Assembly (NCBI GenBank): GCA_008931825.1
Contig: QXVZ01033883.1
Coordinates: 1 to 20,392, forward strand
Direction of reading: 5' to 3'
From: Phallusia fumigata
Lineage: Eukaryota > Chordata > Ascidiacea > Phlebobranchia > Ascidiidae
Length of the DNA stretch: 20,392 nt
The notes below the pieces were generated by a model. It saw nothing but the letters and a program-made list of their open reading frames with translations, was not told where the DNA came from and did no database searches. Both the position numbers and the translations under genes were made by a program. Shown in pieces: positions 1-10,220 of the stretch (position 1 is the stretch's first letter; the number at the start of each line of letters is the position of its first letter).

Positions 1-863
1 ACACAGATTGGAGCGATTCAAATACAGGGGGTACTCGCCTTGGCCTGTGCCACACCTTGCTTTGTATTCATGGCCTTGTCGGTCCGGACAACTAAAACCT
101 GTCTTCGAGCACACAAATGTCGGGCTACAGGCGCGATTACGATGGCTAAAGTTGTTATTACGCGAGCGTGTAACCTTGTGAATTTTTCGAGCGCGAGAGA
201 CATTCGTGGCCAGTCGGGCGAGCGAGACTGATTGAAAGACGTCGGTTGGTTTCCAGCAACGACAGCGATTGAACTTGTGTGACAGCGATGAGTACAATTG
301 GAGTTGTTTAAACGGTGTACCAATGAACCGCTTTACCAGAAAATCTCTCTTACTATTAATGACAACACAGTCAACATTCTGTACTTGCTGTCTGGCCTAT
401 TACTATTGGTTTGTTTGATATCGGGGTCCATATTTTTACTTGATGACGTTTCGCGGTGTGAAAGGGTATCGGCGAGCATCTTGCTTCAGCAAGCCCTTGA
501 CTTTTTGCAAACAGCGCGTTGTTTCCGTTTTCCCAATGACGCGTGCTATTTATAACTTGAATTTAGGGTCCCGGATAAAGTCATCGCTGCCTTGCGTGGA
601 CCCGCATAGCCCCAGCAAACGTTCCTACACAATCAGACTTGCAGACTGTTAAGTGAATTAACACCACAGACGCCAGCCTGATAAGGTTACTAACTACGCA
701 AATGTGAATCTGCTTCGACCATGTATTGGCCAGAGACAAATCTCATTTCAACCCACACGCCTGATTAAATCCATTTGCCAAAGTCGATCCCTTTCAGTCA
801 ACGAAAGGCGTTTGAAGTGGTTTGGCTTTGTGATATATGAACCAATGCAATACGAGCGCTTAC
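1..863 (-). other. Region 3' of the EMI exons; two possible further exons
   Basis: The next EMI-gene exon must start with two bases that complete a codon begun by G. Two acceptors fit. One, after TTCACTTAACAG, opens 645-581 and encodes VCKSDCVGTFAG... to a TGA, which would end a short protein. The other, after TTTCAATCAG, starts at 227 and stays open to the window edge (about 75 codons with four Cys). Neither is recognisable, and a second frame is open over most of 18-323, so both are weak. The plus strand over about 340-440 encodes a hydrophobic stretch (ILYLLSGLLLLVCLISG) without a usable start. I see no poly(A) signal that would clearly end the EMI gene here. Confidence 0.2.
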
Positions 864-2565
864 CGTTATCGCAATTTTCCCCGGAAAAGCCCGGACAGCA
901 CCTCCACTCGTCAGTGGACAGTTTCTGCATTCGCACGGCGTATTTGCGACGTTTGGCTATGACGTAGCTGAAAATAAAACACATGTTCGGTGACGTACGT
1001 TTGCGTAGTAGGGCCACGGTCAGGAACGCGATGAAAGACGGAAGCCCCTGGGAGCAAATGCGGGCAAGCCTATTACTGCATCATACTTAAAGGAATGATT
1101 CTGACTGAAGGAACCGATGATAGATGTGATTAGTGTTTAACTAGACCTTGGCTAAATGCATTACGGTTACAACATTGCCGAGACGCTGGTTATAATATCC
1201 CTGCTTCATGCCTCTGACGAATGTTCTGGAATCACTACAAACAAAACCTTTGCTTGTGTAATTAGCCGTCGTATGTATATCGAGACCATTTCCAGCCTCC
1301 TAATGTTACCCACAGGTTTTACCTGGGACCAGTACCCCGAACTTACCTTACTTTAGGGTTGCAATACAGCGCTGACCATGGACAATGCGATACAACCCTT
1401 TTTAAGTAGGTCTGTGAACCGTTCACATATCGTTGTGGGACAAGCTTGGTTGTGGGATATGCACAGTATCGACCAGTGTACACAGTTCGTTTGTCAGCTG
1501 TGCGTGGCACAAGTTCAAGTTGTGGTGTCGTTGAGGTACTGCAACGAGGGAAATGGTTACCTGCTTTTGGGTTCGAAATGCAAAATGACAAAAACAAAAC
1601 AATTAGTTTTTAAAGTTGTTGTCAGCATTCGTGTTTTTGTGGAAAAACAAACGTTCAACATTTCAAAGTAACGTATCAGTTGTAAGTAGGGACATAAAGA
1701 TGGTGCATTGTAATCGAAAACGTAAAATGTGTCAGGAACATTCTTCGTACGTGCTGATGCAAAGTGGGTTGTATATAACTAGGGATAAAAAAATTTGCTT
1801 GTAAAGAACTGTAAAGTTCCCCAAAACTAAGGACCTCATTTTCATTATTCACCAGTTTAAGTGTACACAGGGGCATTTTTCTTTCGGATTTTTAAATATT
1901 TTTTCTGTCTTTTTTGTCAAGCGTTTAGTGGACTTCATAGGTCCTACAGATTTCCTTTACAAATGTAACTAAACGTTGTAATTGAAATATACAGCCGTTA
2001 CATCGAGTTTGCAACTACGGGGTAATCAATCGTCAGGCAATAGTGTTACAGGTCAAAGGAGATTCATATCTCTTAGAATCTTAACTCGCAGTGAAAGGAA
2101 AAGTTAAGTTTAAATCATAACAATCATGCTTTTTTATTTTTATTCGCAAGCAAAGTTTAATGGCCAGCAATGGTAAACTATACCAAATGGCAAACGCGTT
2201 TATCTGAAAGTAATTCGCAAAGCAAAATGTATTTGATCATCATAACCAAATCAAACTCATAACTTTTATCATGCAACTTACAATCAAATCAAATACATGC
2301 AGGCAAAAAAAAACAATTAACAACATAATTTTCGTGCATCGTTATTGTGACTTGATGTTTGAAAGTTTATTCACAGATTACGGGTTGGTAAATGTGTAAA
2401 AACATGCAGGGCGTACCTTGCCCTATTATTGCCAGATTTTGGACGCCTACGCGCGGCATACAGGCTAGTAGAGTAACTTCCGTATGAACTGTATCTGAGG
2501 CAAAATACATGAAATGTAAACGTATAAGCCAAGGCAGAACACAAACATAAAACACAAGGCAACAT
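864..2565 (-). CDS. Secreted EMI-domain protein, 5' part (exons 2417-2565, 1347-1538, 864-967)
   Basis: Three minus-strand exons join in phase. Exon 1 (149 nt) starts at ATG 2565 with a hydrophobic signal peptide (MLPCVLCLCSALAYTF...) and ends CAAG|GTACGC. Exon 2 (192 nt) has a CTCGTTGCAG acceptor and GTAAGT donor; exon 3 (104 nt) has TTTTATTTTCAG and GTAAGC. Exons 2-3 form an EMI domain: GRYCAYPTTK, then TYLKRVVSHCPW, then the diagnostic DEWRCCPGFSGENCDN end. EMI domains occur in EMILINs, multimerins, EMID1 and COL26A1, secreted extracellular-matrix multimers; the TYLxRV..CPW stretch looks closest to EMID1/COL26A1 from memory. The Cys that usually follows the first one (a V-S-C motif) is replaced by VPQ. 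The last exon exits in phase 1, so the gene continues left; I cannot name its later domains. Another small exon inside the 878-bp first intron cannot be excluded. Confidence 0.85.
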
Positions 2566-2582
2566 TAGATTACAAAAGCCAT
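2565..2582 (-). promoter_or_regulatory. Five-codon upstream ORF overlapping the EMI-gene start codon
   Basis: An ATG at 2582 opens MAFVI and stops with TAA whose last A is the A of the main ATG (TAATG). If both lie in the leader, the main start would be reached by leaky scanning or reinitiation. A possible splice acceptor (CTTATTGTTTAG) lies a few bases further upstream and would keep both ATGs in the leader. Confidence 0.35.
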
Positions 2583-2833
2583 TATTAGAGCGCCGCTAAA
2601 CAATAAGAGCATGCAAATTTTAAACAAGCCGCATAATCCACGTGTATTTGCTTACATGGAGCTATATGTCAATATGTGTGTGCCAGAGTTATTGGTTATT
2701 TCCTGTGTTAGGCGGCAAGGACAAAACTCTTTCAGTTGACAATCGACGTATTTCCGCGCGTTTCGTCGAATTGTCAAAAGTAGGAAGTACAGTTAACACG
2801 TCAAATCGTGGTTGGAAGGGTTCGTCAGCTTAC

Positions 2834-2841
2834 TGACGTCA
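2834..2841. promoter_or_regulatory. CRE (TGACGTCA) upstream of the EMI gene
   Basis: A perfect palindromic CREB/ATF site lies about 270 bp upstream of the EMI-gene start. An octamer-like ATTTGCAT (minus strand, near 2612-2619) lies between it and the gene. Function is inferred from the motif only. Confidence 0.3.
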
Positions 2842-2842
2842 T

Positions 2843-4994
2843 AAACAGGCCGTCACAGCGTCTGGTGTGTGTGACAGGCTCATGTTTTACAGTGTCAGAC
2901 AAGTTCTGAACGATATGAGGTAATGTGTGTGACACTTGGCTTTAAAACTCGCTTTAGTGGAAGGATTTCCCGCTTCCATACACCTCCAATGCTCAACAGC
3001 TTCCTTTAACTTGCCCATCAATCGATGCACGTAAGCAGTCTTAAAATAAACTTCCCTGCACTTGTTCCTATTAAATGTCGGATCTGCCAGCTTTAAAGGT
3101 CGAATGATTTCCCTTCGGCTGGATTTTTAGCTTTAATGGAAAAGTCCAAAGCGGTAGCATCGCGTAAAAACTTTGTGGGCGGTGGGAGTTTTATGAAGAT
3201 GGAACGACCGCTCTCGCCGGAAGGTCAATAAAAGCGGCAACGCGGCGCTCGTAAATCAGGGAAGCCGTTAGTTTACTCCACTGCACCAGTAGGTGAAGAG
3301 TAACCCGATTCTTTAAACGCAAACTTGGCGCCCAGTTAGGAGCAAAAACTAGAAATTTATCCTCGTTTGGGGTTTGTGCGCTGTGTCCTCGGAAATTTTG
3401 CCGCAGTGGTTGTCTCGTTAAAGCCACAACTACCGTTAAAAGACCATGTTGGCAACACATTAGGGCCATATTCATGTATTTGGTTGCGCAATTACGCAGG
3501 ATGTAAGCCTACAATCCCTAATTGATCCCCAAAACCGCGTGTTTATTACCAACCTTCGTGTTTCCACTGCAGCAAGTGTCGGACCATTTAAGCTATTTGT
3601 AAATGAGGTACGCGTGCCACGAGTCTGTTTCCTATCGCTCGTTTCCGCGGTTCCCACACCATTAAATGACCTGTCCGCGCTATATTCAATGCAAAGCGAA
3701 GTGTGTTTCCGGACCCCAGAGCTCAAGGGACCGAATGCCATTGCTCGTTTTCTCAATGACGGAGCATTGCATTCACAAATGTTATTTTGAACTTCCAAGC
3801 CCGGTTGCAGCTCAAAATTGGAGTTACAATTCGCGCCATGTACGAGTGTTTGCCAATTGTTGATGCTCGTCTCGAGTGTAGTCTCAACAAGACTATACAA
3901 GTGCTTTCCTGGCATTGGGTAAACGCGGGAGTCGAAAATGCGCGTGAAATGTGAAATTCTCGACAAAGTAGCGCCTTTCGCTCCACAAAACGTCTCGCGT
4001 GGCCGGACAGATCACTATTAACTAATGCCAAAAAGTCAAGCCACAACAAAGCGCATTACGCCTTTACACACGTTCATCATGGTTTGAACATGAAAGGTAA
4101 ATTTCCGTTACAACATCTTCGGCCGCAATCTTCATCTATTCAATTGGGGCGTGGGAAGTCGGCTTGGTCGCCTAATATGCGACCATACTTCAAAGGGCCT
4201 CATAACTTTTCGCTCAAAAGCTTTTTGGGGACGCTTTCAATTAAACCGCAAGGGTATTTTGATTTTATCGTTTTCGCTTTGTGCGCACAGTCGGCGGTCT
4301 ACCGACTCGCGGAGCAAATGGAAGCTGCTCGATCGCTGGAGGTTGAGTGACGGGCGAGAAAGCGGCTTTGGTGAAGCGTGGGTCTGACGCACGACACTTT
4401 CCGCTTATCACTGCGGATCCTCCAAATAAATTGACTATTTTCTCAAGAAAGCCGCGATGTGGCCGAATCGGAAACCGACTTTACACCCTCGAGGTCCAAC
4501 GCCCAGCACTTGACGCGAATCCTAATTGTGGGCGACTGTTGTTTGGCGACAGTGAAACTCCCGAGTCCCGAGTATAATCCTATAGCTGCAGTGACGATTC
4601 CTGATCGCGGGACGAGTTATTTCCGATTTCGCCTGCTAATCGCATTTGCCGCGATGGGACAACAAAACGCTCGTTACCGCAGTTGCCTTGGGCCGCTTGC
4701 GATTCAGCGATATGAAGCGCTCGTCATTTATTTACCTCCCAAACAGCGACGACATGCAGCTTGCTATGAAGCGATAGATAAAGTATCTCGATGGAGATCA
4801 TTTCCTCGCGAAATGTTCACGCAAGATGACCGCACTCGGTGGTGTGATGCATGAATACCAAATTCAAGCTTTTGGTGCCAAACAAACGCCAGGCAAAAAA
4901 TGTAGAATAACTGTCAAGTAATGGAGTTTTGTATCCTGTCTAAACGCCGAGTAGCGTGCGGTTTTTACCTTCAATTTTTTCTGAGCTAATTCGC
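2843..4994. other. CpG-rich intergenic block with unrecognised ORFs
   Basis: Nothing here could be identified. The block from about 3.2 to 4.85 kb is visibly richer in G+C and CpG than its surroundings (about 39 CpG in 4081-4560 by hand count), which alone lengthens chance ORFs. The longest are a 164-codon minus frame (3472-3966), an 83-codon plus frame (3539-3790) lying against it, and a 131-codon plus frame (4459-4854). None starts with ATG, has a domain I know, or is bounded by a convincing exon chain. It could be unmethylated regulatory DNA or hold exons of the gene starting at 5626. Confidence 0.4.
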
Positions 4995-5626
4995 TTAAAT
5001 GTATCCGTTCTTGTACTTTCTGGGCCCAGCTGTGCAATGGTAAGTGACTCACTCAATTGTGGGTCGAAATTTAATACAGAAGACCTTAGAAAATCCAGCT
5101 AAGTGTTTCCGAAGTTTGGTGCAGAATTACCCAGCTTTGTCGCACCCCTGCCCTAAAACGTTCACTACCACACCATTTCGCTGAGATAACAAAGTTCTAT
5201 GCACTCAAAAGGCGCAATTGATTCCCAGAAAGCGGAAAATGGAGGATCTATCTTTAATGAGATCGCGCTTTGTGTTTGAAGTTACGCTCGGCTGAAGATT
5301 ATCCGGCCAATGTTTATTTAGATTTGGCGACTCACCCATATTGGGCGTCTTAAGCACAAAAACTTTGCAAAAACAGCCAAATTTTATTACTTCATAGACT
5401 CTAAATAGCAACACAGAATTACTGTATGTTATGAAACAAAGCCATTCCCTATATACGCACTACGTGTGTTGAAAACCAAATATGAAAGCGAAACTATCAA
5501 GGTGTCATACCTGTTACTTCGCCGCGTGTGACGTCTTGTCTTTTTGGACGCAGAGACCGAATTAGTATTCGCTGCAACCAACAGTGTGGCGCAAACCAAC
5601 ATGCAAACCGCCTGGGAAAAGTTCAT
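4995..5626 (-). CDS. Putative small secreted precursor (signal-peptide exon 5511-5626)
   Basis: The first exon begins at ATG 5626 with a convincing signal peptide (MNFSQAVCMLVCATLLVAAN) and a likely cleavage after SVSA. A basic stretch (KKTRRHTRRSN) follows, then a CAG|GTATGA donor leaving two bases (AG). The next exon fits after GTGTTGCTATTTAG at 5400: it restores R and reads VYEVIKFGCFCKVFVLKTPNM. From there, model A reads on to TGA at 5205 (103 aa). Model B uses the donor G|GTGAGT at 5336/5335 and the acceptor CATTGCACAG before 5029, ending at TAA 4995 (71 aa). Alternatively the first exon could splice straight to 5029 in phase (SWAQKVQERIHLSELAQKK...). An ATTAAA lies near 5070-5075. KK/RR and an R-x-x-R site suggest a prohormone, but I do not recognise the peptide, and chance ORFs are common in this GC-richer DNA. 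Confidence 0.35.
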
Positions 5627-7650
5627 GACTATGGGTTTGGCTCGCGCTCCACTCAATATAAAGTCCGCCTTGCTGTCAGTCAGTAAACACCAGTGGTCTG
5701 GGCTCAGCGACTCTTATCAACCCTAACAGCGGCCGGAACAAATCAACTCTGAAACTTCGAAAGGTGTAGGTTACGCCCTCGGCAACTTGCACGCCGCACT
5801 GCCGCCGGTGACTCGGAAACACTGCCGTTCGCGTTTCAACCGCTCATCCAAACCTTTTATTCTTTCTGTGTCGTGCGATTCACAAAATCAGGACCTATCG
5901 GACCGCACTAGCACAAATCGGGTAACCTGCCTTTGCCAAGTAGCTCCCCTCTCATTCTCTCTCTCTCTCTCTTACTCCATTCATAAGTCTTTTGTTACGC
6001 CTTCTTTGACCGTTCTCTTTTTGACAAGCTTTAAAAGTTTAGCGCCAGCCTTTTGTGTCAACAAGGGCCATGTTTGCTGTTTGGCGGAAACATAAAATAA
6101 CACACAGGCTCATAGTCAAAGCGTCTGAATATCGTCCTGCATGTTCGCACATTTACTCTCAGTTCATAAAGTACAATCGCTTCACAAAATCAATCAGTTA
6201 AAAAGATAAACAGCGTCAAACTGTCGACTACGCGCCTTGTCAACCTAACGTCGGTTAGATGTTTGTCTTGGGTAAATATTTTACCAACTGAAGCTGCAGT
6301 TGCCTGAAAATAGTACGATGGTTGTCGGGAATACACTTTTTTCAGATACTGCTTGGTTGAGCCGACTCGATTGAAACTGACTTATTTCACGACCGGTCAA
6401 ACGGTTACAAGTCGACGCAGCTACCTTTTTCGCTCGTCTGATCACACGGACTTGAGCACTATCGTCAGAACTTAGAAGGCAAGTCTCCAGAAGTATGGCT
6501 TTTGCGTCCCTTGCCAAGGCGCGCGGCAAAGCAGACCGTGCTTGTGCGTTTCTCCTAAATTGTTAGTTACCGAGAAGCGGTATCAGAAAGCAGCGTCGTT
6601 CAAATGTTGAACAATGGCCCATTAAACTATGTGGCTAGGTTTAACAATGTTTACAAACTTAAGCCAAGTAAGACATTTTAAGTCCAATTCCAATTAGATA
6701 GTTTTTTCATGCCGTCTTTCAAGAAGCCAACACCTGTTCACTGTCCGCGTATGTCTGCTCGACGGCGGGTTCCTGGTGATTCAACCGCCGTTGCGTAACT
6801 GCCAAACACAAATACAACTCATTTCCGCACTAACTTTCTATATTTATCAAAGGATATTGAGAATTCGACCCAGGAGGTTGGGGAAACAAGAGGGACTTGC
6901 GTATTGTAATTGTATCACTTTGGGTTCAACGCCAAATCAATTCGACTCCACATTCGCTGATAACTGATACTTTGTGACAAAACTATGTCAGAATATAATG
7001 TAGTTTCCGGGCACTTTATTTTTCCATTTTAAGATTCCGTTAAACGAAAATGTACCTAGATAGCAGATAAATCTCCCATGAAAAGGCAATAACTTTGTAA
7101 AGCCGGAATAAAGAGAGAAAAAAATATGGCGCTGGAGGCGCTTGACGAGTGGATAACTTACCTAAATTTAAAATTATAGAAAAAGTTACATTGAAAATTG
7201 TCAACAAAAGTTCAATCAATAGAAAGGTTGGGTTGTTAAGATGAATGTATATTTCGCCAACGTCACCTAGTTTTATCGATCAATGTGATACAGCACATTT
7301 CTTTTGAATCGAGCTTTGAACCATCAATATACGAAATGCAGTATATGAATTTGTAACCCCAACTTGCACGTGTGGACATAAGTTCATGCCAGGAAATGAT
7401 GTTCACAGTATATTGCATTCATTTTGCATGTTTTATCCCAATATGGCTTTACGCGTCGCTGTAGCAATGAAGAGCTATTTTAAAAATGCGGAACGCAAGC
7501 GCGCGTTCCACGTTTGTGCGACGAGGTCACCACGCAGGTGCGCAACGCGTCAGTGAAAGAAACGCGGAAATCATCTTTCTCCCCCTTTCGCTCCCAATCG
7601 TCGACCCCGTTTTCATTCGCTTCATTCATTCCCGGACACTTGCAGGGCCA
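5627..7650. other. Intergenic region, no supported gene
   Basis: Short frames occur on both strands (for example 5787-6095 plus, 6281-6529 minus, 6776-6967 plus), but none shows a signal peptide, a known motif or a paired set of good splice sites. The part from about 6.95 to 7.45 kb is AT-rich. A short hairpin, GGAACGC/GCGTTCC with a six-base loop, lies at about 7491-7510. Confidence 0.4.
5956..5972 (+). repeat. CT dinucleotide microsatellite
   Basis: An uninterrupted (TC)8 run plus one base, within a pyrimidine-rich stretch. Confidence 0.85.
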
Positions 7651-7653
7651 TGA

Positions 7654-7703
7654 TGACGTCATGCTTCGAAGGAGGGCTTCCCGACGCGGCAGGACGACGT
7701 CAC
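7654..7703. promoter_or_regulatory. CRE plus near-CRE 41 bp apart
   Basis: A perfect TGACGTCA at 7654-7661 is followed by CGACGTCA at 7695-7702 (seven of eight bases), inside a GC-rich patch. The spacing is close to four helical turns, which would place both on one face of DNA. No start site or gene is visible directly beside it, so promoter versus enhancer is open. Confidence 0.35.
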
Positions 7704-7758
7704 AAATTTGACCCACCCGGGAAAACTTTGAAATGCTGTCACTTCCTTTGTGCTACAA

Positions 7759-7983
7759 GCAGATTGGAGCGGGATATTCTGGGTTGAAATTAGTTCACAC
7801 TGCACGGCGTCTGTGATGATTCAGCATTGACCCCTGCCCTTAGCTGTTTTTGTTCAAACCGAGGGAGCCTNGCAGATTGGAGCGGGATATTCTGGGTTGA
7901 AATTAGTTCACACTGCACGGCGTCTGTGATGATTCAGCATTGACCCCTGCCCTTAGCTGTTTTTGTTCAAACCGAGGGAGCCT
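7759..7983 (+). repeat. 112-bp identical direct repeat around a single N (7871)
   Basis: Copies at 7759-7870 and 7872-7983 read identically and abut the N on both sides. This is the pattern of two contig ends that overlap but were joined with a nominal one-base gap. It is most likely an assembly artefact and not a tandem duplication. Confidence 0.9.
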
Positions 7984-8150
7984 TATTACACTGAAATAGT
8001 ACGCTGTAAGATGTGACAACAACATTCTCACCAACCGGGAATTTAGCAACGTCCGGCGTTTCTCCCCATACGCCGTGACGTATACAGTGAGTGATTGCGT
8101 GTGGTACATGCCGCGGAGTTCACCGTGTTAATTCATATTTTACATACCAT

Positions 8151-8164
8151 AAGTCTTAAGACTT
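8151..8164. repeat. 14-bp perfect palindrome
   Basis: AAGTCTTAAGACTT is its own reverse complement. No function can be assigned. Confidence 0.5.
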
Positions 8165-8227
8165 TTACCAATTGCGTATTTTTCCAGAGATAAAAAATTA
8201 TTAATATTCACTTCCACCCACACACAT

Positions 8228-8452
8228 TATACACCCTGTGATGTGTGTTATTAGTCGCTTAACCCTTCTGCGTGGGTTCAACACGCGCGTTAAGCAATCG
8301 CCAACCGGTAAGAAGAAAATCGAACATTGTGAATTGAAANTATACACCCTGTGATGTGTGTTATTAGTCGCTTAACCCTTCTGCGTGGGTTCAACACGCG
8401 CGTTAAGCAATCGCCAACCGGTAAGAAGAAAATCGAACATTGTGAATTGAAA
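8228..8452 (+). repeat. 112-bp identical direct repeat around a single N (8340)
   Basis: Copies at 8228-8339 and 8341-8452 are identical and flank the N exactly. They are read as an unmerged contig overlap. The 70-codon plus frame at 8351-8563 exists because of the right copy. Confidence 0.9.
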
Positions 8453-8480
8453 AGGCATTCGTCAGTTGCCGAGCTGCTTA

Positions 8481-8486
8481 TTTATT
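8481..8486 (-). terminator. Poly(A) signal AATAAA (minus strand)
   Basis: A canonical hexamer 59 nt beyond the TAA of the putative minus-strand gene ending at 8545. Confidence 0.4.
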
Positions 8487-8544
8487 GTAAAAATATTGTC
8501 GGTAACGTCAAACGTCAAAGTGTCAATGCAAAACTTTACAAAAT

Positions 8545-9570
8545 TTACGCTTTACAATCCTAATGTAAATAGATTAATTTAAGAGTAGAAGGAGCATTAG
8601 ACGTTGGCACTTGTAGTTTTAGTCTTAACCTACTTGTTCAACATTCGCTCTCTAGCAACGCAAGTGTCCGCAAAAATTTGACAGCGCTTAGAAGTAATAT
8701 GAATGAAATTTTCGTAGTTGTCCACTGGGTGTCTCTATTTTCTCGGGAAAGAATAAAAGGTCTCACCAACTATCTTTTGTTTGTTTAACTCTGTAAGTAA
8801 CATAAAAACTTCGAAAAAGTGAAAATATTTGTCTTCTTGTAATTTAATAACGTAACATACAAATTTTAAGGGATTGGTATACCTGGCTAAAGGTAATAAA
8901 AACCCTGGTATCGGGAAAGAGTGCTATTTGATCACATGGCAGCAGTATAAAACGCTTTAACGCGATTTACAAATCGATTAAATGTGCAGGGGGCATGAAC
9001 AGCTGTCGGTAAATTTTGGATTGATTAAACAAAAGGTGCCACTTGCAGAAGTAAACTGCCTCGCGTATCGTTCTTATTTCGGCACTTAAAACTGTGTGAC
9101 ATTCTTCCTTTATGTCACTGATGGCACCTTCAATACTCGTTAAGTTAAAATTGCGCAAAGTAAAACAGAAATATTTTAGCACCAAACAAATTTGAACCGT
9201 TGGTTGACCCAATGGGTTGTTAGACTAAAGATGTTTACTTAATTTATTTACCATCATGGTCTGGGTATATGTGGACAGTATTAACTTTCTCATTATTAAT
9301 CAGTGGTCCTGTACATTTTACAAGTGACAGCACGATACATCTTTGGTATATTTTTACGCAGTCTATAAGGCAGCTGTGAGTTTGACTGATCGTTTCGGGT
9401 AAGGCAATTCTCCACATATCGGGTGTCACATNCAAGTGACAGCACGATACATCTTTGGTATATTTTTACGCAGTCTATAAGGCAGCTGTGAGTTTGACTG
9501 ATCGTTTCGGGTAAGGCAATTCTCCACATATCGGGTGTCACATGCACCTGACTCCGGGTAAATCTCTGAC
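8545..9570 (-). CDS. Probable unrecognised minus-strand gene, 3' end
   Basis: The best-supported part is the 3' end. Exon 8633-8686 (54 nt) has the acceptor CATATTACTTCTAAG and donor AACAAG|GTAGGT; read in phase 0 it gives RCQIFADTCVARERMLNK. The terminal exon starts at 8559 after TCTATTTACATTAG and adds DCKA then TAA (8545). AATAAA follows at 8481-8486, about 60 nt later. Upstream, an open stretch ending at 8883 with a strong CCAG|GTATAC donor exits in phase 0 (..CDQIALFPDTRVFITFSQ), so it can join, but its acceptor is unclear. Two longer minus frames (about 8967-9212, and 9244-9570 across the N duplication at 9432, for example MWRIALPETISQTH) may be earlier exons. They overlap poor splice sites and their order is unresolved. 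I do not recognise the protein. Confidence 0.35.
9321..9543 (+). repeat. 111-bp identical direct repeat around a single N (9432)
   Basis: Copies at 9321-9431 and 9433-9543 are identical. Any protein read across the N repeats itself, so the minus frames at 9244-9547 should be judged only after collapsing the two copies. Confidence 0.9.
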
Positions 9571-9815
9571 GCAGATGTCAGCACATTTGCTAAACAACCC
9601 CCTAGACATTACACATGCTGCATTTGGGTTGGTTAACGCGGTTGACGAAAGATGTCAACCGAGTGCTGTCGAATTCACTTGTGTACAATTACGAAACAAC
9701 AAATCAATGAACCCGTCAAGAAAGCACCTTTGTGTGCTGTTCTTCAAACCACTCGGGCGCTTATGCAAGCATTACCCCTGTAGTTCCTAATTATTACACT
9801 CCCCTTATTCCCCAG

Positions 9816-10167
9816 TAACTTCAAATTCCCCTTGTCCGTCGCTACATATATCATATTACACATATGCTACACCACATTAGGTAAGTAGAAAAGCTTTGGA
9901 TATAGTCATGTGCCTGAAGGCAAACAAAAACCAATCAAAAGTTTAAACTAACTACCATAATGCATTTTTTGTAAGAAATAGTTTGACAGAGGTATTAAAA
10001 TATAAATTCCAATCGTAACACTTTTAGATTTTTTTACTTTTTAGATTTTCTTACTGAATGCGGTTAATTGCGTCACTGGTAAAGACTCTGACATAGTGCC
10101 CCATAATAATTGAACTTTTTTTTACTTCACAGCCATAATAAATTTGTACATGTGTTGTAAATCTTAA
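9816..10167 (+). CDS. Two plus-strand exons with strong splice sites (9816-9880, 10133-10167), gene unknown
   Basis: Exon 9816-9880 (65 nt) is preceded by a very good acceptor (CTCCCCTTATTCCCCAG) and ends CATTAG|GTAAGTAG. Only one frame is open through it (NFKFPLSVATYIILHICYTT..). The 252-bp intron ends CTTTTTTTTACTTCACAG at 10132. In phase, the next exon reads AIINLYMCCKS and stops at TAA 10165-10167; an AATAAA lies inside its first bases. No upstream exon of this gene could be linked. The pair might also be non-coding exons or a chance match; the quality of all three sites is the only support. Confidence 0.25.
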
Positions 10168-10214
10168 TTCTTATCACTTGATAGAAAACAAGAATGTTTT
10201 GCACCAATATGCCG

Positions 10215-10220
10215 TTTATT
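10215..10220 (-). terminator. AATAAA on the minus strand, possible gene end
   Basis: This is the first canonical poly(A) hexamer found on the minus strand left of the galanin-like gene's stop (11265), about 1 kb away. It could close a long 3' UTR of that gene or belong to nothing. Confidence 0.15.

Noticed and set aside
298..555. Plus ORF with a strong hydrophobic helix
   Set aside because: Starts at TTG, no ATG in frame before the helix, and lies antisense to the presumed intron of the EMI gene.
3472..3966. 164-codon minus ORF, the longest in the window
   Set aside because: It starts at a non-ATG codon, shows no domain, and is opposed by an 83-codon plus frame. In a GC-richer block about one such frame is expected by chance in a window this size.
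4459..4854. 131-codon plus ORF
   Set aside because: Begins with GTG, no recognisable motif, no supporting splice sites.
5205..5400. GnRH-like string (KHWPDNLQPS) in the possible second exon of the secreted precursor
   Set aside because: It lacks the N-terminal pyroglutamate position, the PG amide end and the following dibasic site, so the likeness to tunicate GnRHs is probably chance.
8773..8796. 24-nt minus micro-exon between TGTTACTTACAG and GTTG|GTGAGA
   Set aside because: Both sites look good, but it contains a stop in the phase required by the neighbouring exons.
9244..9547. Minus ORFs with internal X and repeated peptide
   Set aside because: They are read through the N at 9432 and duplicate the same codons; artefacts of the assembly repeat.
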